A stretch of DNA of 8,224 nucleotides from CAZCBJ01 sp964496705. GTDB taxonomy: Bacteria > Chloroflexota > Anaerolineae > Anaerolineales > Anaerolineaceae. The notes beneath the pieces are model-generated. The model was given only the letters and a program-made list of their open reading frames with translations, did no database searches and was not told where the DNA came from. Numbering within the stretch: position 1 is the stretch's first letter; each line of letters opens with the position of its first letter. This document shows positions 1 through 6,569 of this stretch, piece by piece. A program made the translations under genes and the position numbers. The stretch is from NCBI GenBank assembly GCA_964496705.1, contig CAZCBJ010000182.1, positions 1 through 8,224 on the forward strand, written 5' to 3'.

Positions 1-101
1 GTCAGGCCAGGCAAGATCGGGATGGCCAATACGATCAATCCGAACGCCATCACCGAGCCCAGCAGAATATACAGTGCGGTTTCACCTATTTCAGGCCACA
101 T
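1..101 (-). CDS. Partial membrane protein, possibly DUF456 family (N-terminus only)
   Basis: An open frame starts at ATG (101-99) and leaves the window after 33 codons; only the N-terminus is visible. It begins MWPEIGETALYILLGS and continues with an unbroken hydrophobic stretch (about residues 9-33) ending in IPILPGL. That is a membrane segment followed by a Pro-Gly turn. The LP-LPG turn after the first helix is typical of DUF456-type small integral membrane proteins, whose function is unknown, but 33 residues cannot prove membership. The start lies 24 bp after the serS stop on the same strand with no terminator between, so it is probably co-transcribed with serS and falls under the same T-box leader. 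I see no strong Shine-Dalgarno sequence. A second ATG at 106-104 meets a stop after six codons, which supports the ATG at 101. Confidence 0.55.
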   Translation of the reverse strand, partial: MWPEIGETALYILLGSVMAFGLIVLAIPILPGL

Positions 102-125
102 ATCATGTAGTATAACTCAACAAGA

Positions 126-1397
126 TCAGGCAATGATGCGCTCAACGCCGCCCATCCAGGGCAGGAGAACATCCGGAATGATCACCGAGCCGTCCGGTTG
201 CTGATAATTTTCCAGGATTGCGATCAGCGTGCGGGGCAAAGCCAGCCCAGAGCCGTTCAATGTATGCACAAGACGTGCCTTTCCTCCGCCCTCCGGACGA
301 TATTTGATATTGGCCCGGCGCGCCTGGAAATCCCCGACATTGGATACTGAAGATACTTCCAGCCATTCACCGCATCCCGGCGCCCAAACTTCGATGTCAT
401 AGGTCATCTGCGAATTGAAGCCAATATCGCCGGTGCACAGCTTGACAATCCGGTAGGCAAAACCAAAATCCTCGCACACCTGGCAAGCGTCAAGGAGCAT
501 CTTTTCATGCTCTGCGACCGAGTCCTCAGGAAGCGTATAGGCGTACATTTCGACTTTATCAAATTGGTGACCGCGCTTAATCCCGCGCACATCGCGGCCG
601 GCACTCATTTTTTCGCGCCGGAAACAGGGAGTGTAAGCCGTATATCGCAGAGGCAAAGCAGCTTCTTCAAGGATTTCATCCTTGTGCAGACCGGTCAGTG
701 GGACTTCTGCGGTAGGCACATTCCAAAAATCTTCTTCGATGTCATGGTACAAATTATCCGCAAATTTAGGCAATTGCCCCGAGGCGAACAGTATATCTCC
801 TTTGACCATGAAGGGCAGGTATTTTTCAGTGTATCCCTGGCGGATATGCAGGTCGAGCATGTAGGCGATCAAGGCGCGTTGTAATCGAGCCCCGCTGCCG
901 CTGAGCACGTAGAACCTCGAACCAGCCAGTTTTGTGCCGCGATCAAAATCGATGATACCTAACCGGGGACCCAGTTCCCAATGAGGGAGCGGGGTAAACC
1001 TCAAATCTTCCGGCTCTTTAACCACGCGCAAAACCACGTTCTGGCTGTCATTTACGCCAAGCGGCACCGAAGCATCCGGCATATTGGGAATGCCCGCCAA
1101 CAGGTCGCTCAGCGAGCTATCTGCCTGCTGTGCATCTGCATCCAGTTCGGCAATTTCATCCCCCAATTCACGCATCGCCTGGATTTTGGCTTGTCGTTCA
1201 GTTGGGTCTTTGGATTGGCCAATCTCTTTAGAAACCCGGTTGCGCTCGGCTTTCAACCCTTCCACCCGGGTTAGCAGCGATCGCCGCTGAACATCGATGG
1301 TCAAAACAGTGTCCACTATTTTGGCATCCATCTGGCGGTTCCTCAGCGCCTGGCGCACCTCATCAGGTCTCTCGCGGATCAAATTGATATCAAACAT
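126..1397 (-). CDS. serS: Seryl-tRNA synthetase (SerRS)
   Basis: This class IIa synthetase charges tRNA-Ser with serine in the cytoplasm, via seryl-adenylate. The 423-residue length is normal for bacterial SerRS. The N-terminus (MFDINLIRERPDEV) is the family's standard opening. Residues about 35-100 are charged and heptad-like, matching the antiparallel coiled-coil arm that grips the long variable arm of tRNA-Ser. The catalytic core shows the serine-binding TAE loop (229-231), class II motif 2 (FRRE 259-262, then SAGRDVRG and HQFDKVEMY) and motif 3 (GSGLALPRTLIAILENYQ, 382-399). An in-frame ATG eight codons upstream (1421) is rejected: the ATG at 1397 has an AAAGGAG Shine-Dalgarno just before it, and the family N-terminus begins there. 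Expression should be controlled by the T-box leader upstream. A probable membrane-protein gene follows 24 bp downstream. Confidence 0.98.
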   Translation of the reverse strand: MFDINLIRERPDEVRQALRNRQMDAKIVDTVLTIDVQRRSLLTRVEGLKAERNRVSKEIGQSKDPTERQAKIQAMRELGDEIAELDADAQQADSSLSDLLAGIPNMPDASVPLGVNDSQNVVLRVVKEPEDLRFTPLPHWELGPRLGIIDFDRGTKLAGSRFYVLSGSGARLQRALIAYMLDLHIRQGYTEKYLPFMVKGDILFASGQLPKFADNLYHDIEEDFWNVPTAEVPLTGLHKDEILEEAALPLRYTAYTPCFRREKMSAGRDVRGIKRGHQFDKVEMYAYTLPEDSVAEHEKMLLDACQVCEDFGFAYRIVKLCTGDIGFNSQMTYDIEVWAPGCGEWLEVSSVSNVGDFQARRANIKYRPEGGGKARLVHTLNGSGLALPRTLIAILENYQQPDGSVIIPDVLLPWMGGVERIIA

Positions 1398-1401
1398 GTT
1401 G

Positions 1402-1409
1402 TCTCCTTT
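1402..1409 (-). promoter_or_regulatory. Ribosome binding site of serS
   Basis: Read on the minus strand the sequence is AAAGGAGA, with GGAG ending 5 nt before the ATG at 1397. It is a near-perfect anti-16S match and decides between this start and the in-frame ATG at 1421, which has no such site. Confidence 0.85.
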
Positions 1410-1430
1410 CACCTGGCTCACATGAGCTTG

Positions 1431-1467
1431 AATAAAATAACCCCCTCATCGCGCAGGACGAGGGGGC
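1431..1467 (-). terminator. Intrinsic terminator of the serS T-box leader
   Basis: On the minus strand CCCCCTCGTC (1466-1457), a six-base loop and GATGAGGGGG (1450-1441) form a ten-pair stem with one G-U pair. It is followed directly by TTATTTTATT (1440-1431). This is a classic factor-independent terminator between leader and coding region. Its 5' arm shares bases 1462-1457 with the 3' strand of the antiterminator, so the two structures exclude each other. Confidence 0.92.
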
Positions 1468-1706
1468 CAGCTCGTGGTGCCACCTGCATTTGCACTCGGT
1501 TGGATAGATTGCTCAATCCATATCAGAATGCCTCATTATGTGCTAACGGAACAACCGGCCCTCTTACGAAGTGATCACTTCCCTGCAAGGACAGCCTGTC
1601 CGGATGAACCGGACAACCGGGGTGGATGAAGGTCAACCTGCCTGCCGGCTCACACCAACCGCCGGCTCTCTGAATGGACGGTCAATTTTCAATCCCGGGT
1701 TGGCTT
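1431..1706 (-). promoter_or_regulatory. T-box riboswitch controlling serS (serine-tRNA sensing leader)
   Basis: The leader RNA binds tRNA-Ser and lets transcription proceed when the tRNA is uncharged. On the minus strand, Stem I closes with AACCCGGG near its 5' end against CCCCGGTT (one bulged C). It carries the AGAGAG bulge and a distal loop, GGTTGGTGTGA, closed by GCCGGC arms at 1666-1661 and 1649-1644. These are the hallmarks of the T-box elbow-binding platform. The 3' side of the specifier loop contains TCC (1626-1624), followed by A and then the closing helix, giving a Ser codon in the expected place. Further hairpins lie at 1615-1597 and 1581-1568. The T-box core GCAGGTGGCACCACGAG (1487-1471) folds as GCAGG/CCUGC and ACGAG/CUCGU around a seven-base UGGCACC bulge. 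The bulge UGGC pairs with a tRNA 3' end GCCA, and tRNA-Ser normally has discriminator G. The exact specifier triplet is inferred; TCA overlaps it. Confidence 0.95.
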
Positions 1707-1712
1707 TTTAGC

Positions 1713-1740
1713 ATTATAACCGCTCAAACACAGTTGTCAA
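1713..1740 (-). promoter_or_regulatory. Sigma70-type promoter of the serS leader
   Basis: On the minus strand TTGACA (1740-1735) and TATAAT (1718-1713) are separated by 16 bp. Both hexamers match the housekeeping consensus perfectly and only the spacer is one base short. Transcription should start near 1706, placing the whole T-box leader in the transcript. The promoter is divergent from birA, whose start codon is 60 bp away. Confidence 0.85.
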
Positions 1741-1787
1741 GCAAACCAAACGGAGCAAACCCGGTCAGGCTGAGGTGTATTCTCGTG

Positions 1788-1793
1788 TAGAAT
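1788..1793 (+). promoter_or_regulatory. Probable -10 element of birA (leaderless transcript)
   Basis: TAGAAT ends 6 nt before the birA ATG, so a start 7 nt downstream would fall on the A of ATG itself. No Shine-Dalgarno sequence precedes the ATG, which agrees with a leaderless mRNA. No convincing -35 hexamer is visible, so the call rests on spacing and the missing ribosome site. Confidence 0.4.
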
Positions 1794-1799
1794 TAGCTC

Positions 1800-2579
1800 A
1801 TGGACTTACAGCAATTGCAGGAAGCGTTGTCAGATTTAGATATCGCGGATATCCATTACTTCGAAAGTATTGGCTCCACCCATGATCACGCCCTGGATTG
1901 GTGTACACAAGGTGCTCTCGAATACAGCCTGGTGGTTGCGGATGAACAAACCACCGGGCGTGGGCGCATGCAACGGCAATGGATCACCCGCAAAGGCGCT
2001 GCGCTCGCCTTCAGCTTGATCTTCAAACCTACGCCAGAAGAAATGCAGAGGGTTGCGTTGTTCTCCGCGCTCGGTGCGATCAGTGTATGTCTTACGCTCG
2101 AGAAAATGTTGGGTGAAACCGTTGCGATCAAATGGCCGAATGATGTCCTGCTGGCTGGTAAGAAAGTCTGCGGGGTACTGAGTGAAGCGATCTGGCAGGA
2201 TGATTGTCCAAAGTACGTCGTGATGGGAATTGGTATCAATGTTGCATCATCTTCTGTGCCTTCTGCCAGTGAATTGCTCTTTCCGGCAATTTCCATCGAG
2301 GATGCTTACGGCTATCAAGTGAAACGTATTGACTTATTAAGGGACACCCTAGAAAAAGTGATTGAATTACGTAAGATCATGCTAACGGACGCGTTCCTGT
2401 CTCTATGGGAAACCAGGCTGGCTTTCCGCGGCAAGGCTGTACAGATCGAGAGAATCGGACGGGACCCCATCACCGGCATCCTTGATGGTCTCAATATGGA
2501 TGGCAGCTTGCGAATAATAAGCTATACTGGTATTCAAGAGGATATCACCGCCGCGGAAATCCGCTTGAGACCGGTTTAG
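1800..2579 (+). CDS. birA: Biotin--[acetyl-CoA-carboxylase] ligase, stand-alone catalytic type
   Basis: The enzyme makes biotinyl-5'-AMP and transfers biotin to the lysine of carrier proteins such as the AccB subunit of acetyl-CoA carboxylase. The 259-residue protein shows the substrate-entry motif ESIGSTHDHA (22-31), the biotin-binding loop TTGRGRMQRQW (51-61), KWPNDVLLAGKKVCGVLSE (111-129) with the family's catalytic lysine, GIGINV (143-148), and a C-terminal beta domain (about 210-259) containing GILDGL and GSLRI. It lacks the roughly 60-residue N-terminal helix-turn-helix of E. coli BirA, so it should not repress the biotin operon itself. STH replaces the more usual STN in the first motif, probably a tolerated variant. 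No ribosome binding site precedes the ATG; see the leaderless promoter. A small membrane-protein gene follows 24 bp later on the same strand. Confidence 0.95.
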   Translation: MDLQQLQEALSDLDIADIHYFESIGSTHDHALDWCTQGALEYSLVVADEQTTGRGRMQRQWITRKGAALAFSLIFKPTPEEMQRVALFSALGAISVCLTLEKMLGETVAIKWPNDVLLAGKKVCGVLSEAIWQDDCPKYVVMGIGINVASSSVPSASELLFPAISIEDAYGYQVKRIDLLRDTLEKVIELRKIMLTDAFLSLWETRLAFRGKAVQIERIGRDPITGILDGLNMDGSLRIISYTGIQEDITAAEIRLRPV

Positions 2580-2593
2580 AAAATCTGCAATTT

Positions 2594-2597
2594 GGAG
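2594..2597 (+). promoter_or_regulatory. Ribosome binding site of the small membrane protein gene
   Basis: GGAG lies 6 nt before the ATG at 2604. It overlaps a possible TTG start at 2592, which would lack its own site. This places the start at 2604. Confidence 0.7.
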
Positions 2598-2603
2598 AAC
2601 GCT

Positions 2604-2840
2604 ATGTTTGACGAATTCCGCACCCAAAGTGAAGAGGAAACCCCTCAGGAAGAGATGCGCCCCCCCAAGGAAATGCCAGAATCACCCGCCAGAACCAGAA
2701 AAAAGAGTGGCGGGGGTATGTTCCTCGGCATGTCAGCCGTGCAGCGCTTTGTCATCGCTTTGCTGGTATTTTTCATGACTTGCATTTTGGGCGCCTTTTG
2801 CCTGATCATCACCGAAAGAGTGGTCCTGCCGATTTTCTAA
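2604..2840 (+). CDS. Small single-pass membrane protein of unknown function
   Basis: The 78-residue product has an acidic, proline-rich N-terminal half (residues 1-30, many Glu and Pro), a basic patch RTRKK (30-34), a glycine run, and one strong hydrophobic segment, about FVIALLVFFMTCILGAFCLI (49-68), ending near the C-terminus with ERVVLPIF. The basic patch before the helix suggests the N-terminus is cytoplasmic under the positive-inside rule. I recognise no family and assign no function. The start at ATG 2604 is preferred over TTG at 2592 because GGAG sits 6 nt before the ATG. It follows birA by 24 bp on the same strand with no terminator between, so the two are probably co-transcribed. The good ribosome site and the plausible membrane topology argue for a real gene. 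Confidence 0.75.
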   Translation: MFDEFRTQSEEETPQEEMRPPKEMPESPARTRKKSGGGMFLGMSAVQRFVIALLVFFMTCILGAFCLIITERVVLPIF

Positions 2841-2856
2841 TTCTTACCCTGGACCT

Positions 2857-2909
2857 ACGAAGCACAGGTCATAATATATGGTCCGACCCCCATCAGGCCT
2901 GTGCTTCGT
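2857..2909. terminator. Perfect 12-bp inverted repeat between convergent genes, possible bidirectional terminator
   Basis: ACGAAGCACAGG (2857-2868) and its exact reverse complement CCTGTGCTTCGT (2898-2909) flank a 29-nt loop. The pair lies between the stop of the small membrane protein gene (2840) and the stop of gyrA (2920). Either strand could form the hairpin. Neither side has a U-run, so it is not a textbook intrinsic terminator. A Rho-assisted stop or a 3'-end-stabilising hairpin is equally possible. Confidence 0.45.
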
Positions 2910-2919
2910 TGCATCCACA

Positions 2920-5391
2920 CTACGCGGAGGGTTCGCTCATGGGAGTCAGCAAATCAGCCGACATCCGCGCCAGCGAAGCAACGCCATCTCCCTTGGAGAG
3001 GTCCATGATATGCACACCGCGAGTTGCGCGTCCCATCACCTGGATATCTTTCTTCACTTTCAAGCGTAAAACCATTCCCCCGGCAGAAATCATCGTAACT
3101 TCATCCTCATCCTGAACCACGCGAGCCACTGCAATTTTTCCGGTTTTTTCCATATTTTTTTGGTCGAGGGTCACCACACCGCCCGTTGCACGGCCTTTCA
3201 CAGGATAGTCGTGCAGCGTGCAGCGTTTACCGTAACCCTTTTCGGTCAAAATCAACAGAAAGCCGTCCGCTTCCACGACATCCATGGACGCCACAAAATC
3301 GCCAGAGCGCAGCTTCATCCCTTCGACACCTCCGGCTTGGCGCCCCATGGGTCGAATCTCCTTCTCAGAGATGCGCAGCGCCTGTCCCAGGGCTGAGACA
3401 AAGATCAATTCGTTGTTACCATGCGTCAATCTTGCCCATCCCAACTGGTCTCCTCCCTGCAGCCCAATCGCTATGATACCGGAGGGACGTACGCTGGAAA
3501 GCTCTGAAAGTGCCATCCGTTTCACCCGTCCTTGAACAGTGGACAAGGTGATGTACTCAGCCGCGCTGAAATCCGGAACAGCCAGCGCGGCTGTGATACG
3601 CTCGTCTCCCTCCAGGGAAAGTACATTGACAATTGGGATACCCCGGTCTGTGCGGTTGGCATCCGGTATCTGATATGCTTTCTCTGAGTAAACCTTCCCT
3701 CTATCAGAGAAGAATAAGATCGTATCCCTGGAACGAGCCGGGATGAGGAACAGAACGGCATCTTCTTCACGCACCGCCTGGCTGGTCACCCCGCGGCGGC
3801 CACGGTTTTGCGCCCGGTACACTTGAGCTGCCATGCGCTTCACATAGCCTCGCTGCGTCAGGCTGATCAACACAGCCTCGTTGGTCACCAGATCTTCTTC
3901 ACCCAGCTCTTCTCGGGCGCCCAGGTCAATCTTGGTACGCCGTTCATCGCCGAATTTTTCACTCAGCTCGAGCAAATCAGTGTGAATTAAGGCAAGTATT
4001 TTCTTCGGGTTAGCCAAAAGATCTTCGAGATAAGAGATTCTGGCTAGAATTTCTTTCTGTTCATCTTCAATTTTGGTGCGTTCCAGGGCTGCCAGCCGGC
4101 GTAATTGGAGATCAAGGATCGCTTGCGCCTGGATTTCGGTCAATTTAAAACGTTTAATCAAACGGTCACGGGCAATGTCTGCATCCGGCGACTGTCGGAT
4201 GGTTTGGATGACATCATCCAGGTTTGCCAGTGCAATCAGCAAACCAGCCAGAATATGCGCCCGCGCCTGGGCTTTTTCCAGCTCAAACCGGGACCGGCGG
4301 GTGATGACCACCTGACGATGGTCAATGTAAATTTGAAGCGCGCGTTTTAAGCTTAATACCCGTGGTTCACCATCCACAAGCGCAAGGATATGAACCCCAA
4401 AGGTGGATTGTAATGGGGTGAATTTATATAGCTGATTGAGGACAGTCTTTGGAGATGCGCCGCGTTTGAGCTCGATCACGATACTCATACCCCGCCTGTC
4501 CGATTCATCGCGAAGGTCGCTGATAGCATCAATTCTCTCTTCGCGAACCAATTCAGCAATCCGTTCAATCAAAGTGGTTTTATTGACCTGGAAAGGAATC
4601 TCGGTGATGATGATGGCATACCGCCCACCGCGCAATTCCTCGATGTGCGCCTGTCCGCGCACCACCAGCCGCCCGCGCCCCTTGCTGAAAGCATCTACAA
4701 TCCCCTCTCGCCCAACAATGACACCGCCGGTTGGAAAATCAGGGGCGGGCAGCCGTTCCATCAAATCCTCCACACTGATGTCGTCCAGCTCATCATAATG
4801 GTCGATCATAAAGGTCAAGGCCTTGCACAGCTCACGCAGGTTGTGGGGTGGGATGTTGGTTGCCATCCCAACCGCAATCCCAGCCGAACCGTTGAGCAAG
4901 AGGTTGGGCAAGCGGGCAGGCAGCACCACTGGTTCTTTAAGACTGCCATCAAAATTATCCGCAAAATCCACGGTATCTTTGTCGATATCTGCCAGCAATT
5001 CCTCAGCCAAAGCGGTAAGGCGAGCCTCGGTGTAGCGCTGGGCAGCCGGTGCGTCTCCATCAATCGAGCCAAAGTTCCCTTGACCATCCACCAAGGGGTA
5101 GCGCATCGAGAAATCCTGGGCCAGACGCGCCATGGCGTCGTACACTGCCATATCCCCGTGGGGATGGTATTTCCCCATCACATCACCCACGATGCGGGCA
5201 GATTTCTTAAATGCCGAGTTGTGCCTCACGCCCATCTCCTCCATCCCATACAGGATGCGGCGTTGCACCGGCTTGAGACCGTCCCTTGCATCCGGCAACG
5301 CCCGGGCGACAATGACACTCATGGCATAATCCAGATACGCGGTGCGCATCTGGTGGTTGATATCCACTGATTCGATTGTTCCGATTTCCAT
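2920..5391 (-). CDS. gyrA: DNA gyrase subunit A
   Basis: GyrA cuts and rejoins DNA in the A2B2 gyrase complex that introduces negative supercoils. The 823 residues cover a complete protein. The N-terminal winged-helix region carries KSARIVGDVMGKYHPHGD (63-80) and the catalytic tyrosine in AAQRYTEAR (Tyr120, equal to E. coli Tyr122). The tower and coiled-coil region includes the hydrophobic exit-gate segment. The C-terminal beta-pinwheel starts near 500 and runs to the end, with blade-like KRM and RGV repeats and no long acidic tail. In the quinolone region Met81 replaces E. coli Ser83, while Asp85 (E. coli Asp87) is kept. The GyrA box reads QNRGRRG (528-534) instead of QRRGGRG, so a ParC-like topoisomerase IV subunit is the main alternative, though a box-like segment is present and favours GyrA. 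A GGAGAGG site precedes the ATG. The gene converges with the birA operon and diverges from the DUF362 gene. Confidence 0.93.
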   Translation of the reverse strand: MEIGTIESVDINHQMRTAYLDYAMSVIVARALPDARDGLKPVQRRILYGMEEMGVRHNSAFKKSARIVGDVMGKYHPHGDMAVYDAMARLAQDFSMRYPLVDGQGNFGSIDGDAPAAQRYTEARLTALAEELLADIDKDTVDFADNFDGSLKEPVVLPARLPNLLLNGSAGIAVGMATNIPPHNLRELCKALTFMIDHYDELDDISVEDLMERLPAPDFPTGGVIVGREGIVDAFSKGRGRLVVRGQAHIEELRGGRYAIIITEIPFQVNKTTLIERIAELVREERIDAISDLRDESDRRGMSIVIELKRGASPKTVLNQLYKFTPLQSTFGVHILALVDGEPRVLSLKRALQIYIDHRQVVITRRSRFELEKAQARAHILAGLLIALANLDDVIQTIRQSPDADIARDRLIKRFKLTEIQAQAILDLQLRRLAALERTKIEDEQKEILARISYLEDLLANPKKILALIHTDLLELSEKFGDERRTKIDLGAREELGEEDLVTNEAVLISLTQRGYVKRMAAQVYRAQNRGRRGVTSQAVREEDAVLFLIPARSRDTILFFSDRGKVYSEKAYQIPDANRTDRGIPIVNVLSLEGDERITAALAVPDFSAAEYITLSTVQGRVKRMALSELSSVRPSGIIAIGLQGGDQLGWARLTHGNNELIFVSALGQALRISEKEIRPMGRQAGGVEGMKLRSGDFVASMDVVEADGFLLILTEKGYGKRCTLHDYPVKGRATGGVVTLDQKNMEKTGKIAVARVVQDEDEVTMISAGGMVLRLKVKKDIQVMGRATRGVHIMDLSKGDGVASLARMSADLLTPMSEPSA

Positions 5392-5422
5392 TCGATTAAA
5401 TCCTCTCCAAAGTCAGGGAGCA

Positions 5423-5428
5423 ATTATA
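5423..5428 (-). promoter_or_regulatory. -10 element of the gyrA promoter
   Basis: On the minus strand the sequence is TATAAT, 31 nt upstream of the gyrA ATG. This gives a predicted start near 5416 and a leader of about 25 nt that contains GGAGAGG. No good -35 hexamer is found 16-18 bp upstream, so the promoter may be weak or depend on an activator. Confidence 0.55.
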
Positions 5429-5440
5429 CCGCAGCGGTAT
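5426..5440. promoter_or_regulatory. 15-bp perfect dyad overlapping the gyrA -10, candidate operator
   Basis: ATACCGC, one central base, then GCGGTAT form a perfect inverted repeat that shares three bases with the gyrA TATAAT and extends into its spacer. A dimeric repressor bound here would block RNA polymerase. No regulator is identified. The site lies in the 178-bp gap between divergent gyrA and the DUF362 gene, so it could serve either. Confidence 0.35.
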
Positions 5441-5517
5441 CTTTCATTCAGCCAGGATAACCGCAAAATTCTGGGAACAAGGCGAAATCGATTCGCTGCT
5501 GTGATCGGTTATGAGAG

Positions 5518-5523
5518 TATACT
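5518..5523 (+). promoter_or_regulatory. Possible -10 element of the DUF362 gene
   Basis: TATACT lies 46 nt before the ATG at 5570 and would start transcription near 5530. No matching -35 hexamer is seen at 16-18 bp upstream. It is the best -10-like sequence in the otherwise featureless plus-strand part of the gap between gyrA and this gene. Confidence 0.25.
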
Positions 5524-5559
5524 TACCACCAGGATTTTCTTTGCTTTGGACAAGCTAAC

Positions 5560-5563
5560 GGAG
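5560..5563 (+). promoter_or_regulatory. Ribosome binding site of the DUF362 gene
   Basis: GGAG sits 6 nt before the ATG at 5570. That ATG is also where the Tat signal peptide begins. This rules out the much earlier in-frame ATG at 5342, which lies inside antisense gyrA. Confidence 0.75.
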
Positions 5564-5569
5564 TCAACC

Positions 5570-6565
5570 ATGAACATCATATCGCGCCGCGAATTCATTA
5601 AGCGATCTGTATTCATCGCAGCTGGATCTGCAGCAGTGCTGAGCGGCTGCAAGCCGGTCAAAGCATCCATTCCCACTTTTCCCGAAACCGATCAGAGCCG
5701 CGTGGTGAGAATCCATCATCCTGGAGTATGGAGCGCCGGAAAATTACAGCCCCCTGCGTTGGAAACTGTGTTGGATGCCGCCATCACCCGCTTGACAGGG
5801 CTCAAAGATGCCCGTCAGAGTTGGAAAGCCCTGTTCAAACCTGAAGAGAAAATTGCCATCAAGGTGAACACGATTAGCGGCTCAAGCGTCTGGACGCCCG
5901 TGCCCCTTGTGGAGGCGGTGGTTCAGAAATTAATCGCTGCGGGCGTGCCAGCCGTACAGATATATGTATACGACAGGGACACCCGAGAGCTGTTTGAAGC
6001 GGGATTTGTAATCAACCAGGATGGTCCCGGTTTCCGCTGCATCGGCACAGATAACCAAAATCAAAAAGGTTACAAAGTGCAGGGTGTTCCGGTGAGTCTT
6101 TCGGAAATACTGCTCCAATGCGACGCGTTGATCAACATGCCGGTCATCAAACAGCACATGTTGGCGGGCATCTCCTTCGCGCTCAAGAACCATTTCGGCA
6201 CCTTTGACAGCCCATCAACCTTCCACTATGGAAAATACATCCTTGAAGGCCTCCCTGAATTGAATAATTTCCCCGAAATTAAATCCCGCACCCGCTTGGT
6301 GATCGGCAGCAATCTGGCTACGGCGTTGGGAGACTATTGGAACGAGCGGGTGGAAGGGGATTCCATCATTCTAAGCTGCGATCCGGTCGCGGCGGATACC
6401 ATTGCCTTGCAAGCCTGGCAGGATGTGATGGCATCTCAGGGACGGACAGACTCAACCCCGCGCTATGTGGAGAAGGCATCCACCATTCTCACCAACGCAA
6501 TGAAGTTGGGTCTGGGTACAAATGACCAAAGCCAAATCGAATTGATTGAAGCAACGGTTAATTAA
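5570..6565 (+). CDS. Tat-exported DUF362-domain lipoprotein
   Basis: The 331-residue protein opens with a twin-arginine signal, SRREFIK (5-11), a short hydrophobic stretch, and the lipobox LSGC (24-27). It is therefore probably folded in the cytoplasm, exported by Tat and lipid-anchored at Cys27. The body resembles DUF362 (PF04015): EKIAIKVNTISG (93-104), a middle motif NMPVIKQHMLAGISFALKNH (189-208), and SCDPVAADTIALQ near the C-terminus (269-281). Many DUF362 proteins carry a 4Fe-4S ferredoxin module. This one has only scattered cysteines (27, 157, 184, 270), so that module is absent. The biochemical function of the family is unknown to me. Tat export hints at a bound cofactor or folding before export, which is inference. 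The next gene starts 4 bp after its stop, pointing to an operon and translational coupling. Confidence 0.88.
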   Translation: MNIISRREFIKRSVFIAAGSAAVLSGCKPVKASIPTFPETDQSRVVRIHHPGVWSAGKLQPPALETVLDAAITRLTGLKDARQSWKALFKPEEKIAIKVNTISGSSVWTPVPLVEAVVQKLIAAGVPAVQIYVYDRDTRELFEAGFVINQDGPGFRCIGTDNQNQKGYKVQGVPVSLSEILLQCDALINMPVIKQHMLAGISFALKNHFGTFDSPSTFHYGKYILEGLPELNNFPEIKSRTRLVIGSNLATALGDYWNERVEGDSIILSCDPVAADTIALQAWQDVMASQGRTDSTPRYVEKASTILTNAMKLGLGTNDQSQIELIEATVN

Positions 6566-6569
6566 GACG

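Noticed and set aside
507..884. 125-codon plus-strand frame opposite serS
   Set aside because: It lies entirely inside the conserved serS catalytic core on the other strand and shows no family signature.
1568..1581. Perfect 14-base palindrome GAAGTGATCACTTC, as a possible protein operator
   Set aside because: It lies within the T-box leader between Stem I and the antiterminator, where a five-pair hairpin with a GATC loop is expected, so an RNA role explains it.
4645..5370. Long open frame of 241 codons on the plus strand opposite gyrA
   Set aside because: It is antisense to a well conserved region of gyrA, has no recognisable domain, and is explained by gyrA codon bias.
5342..5569. N-terminal extension of the DUF362 gene from an ATG at 5342
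   Set aside because: The extension overlaps the start of gyrA on the other strand and would bury the Tat signal 76 residues inside the protein. The ATG at 5570 has a proper ribosome site.
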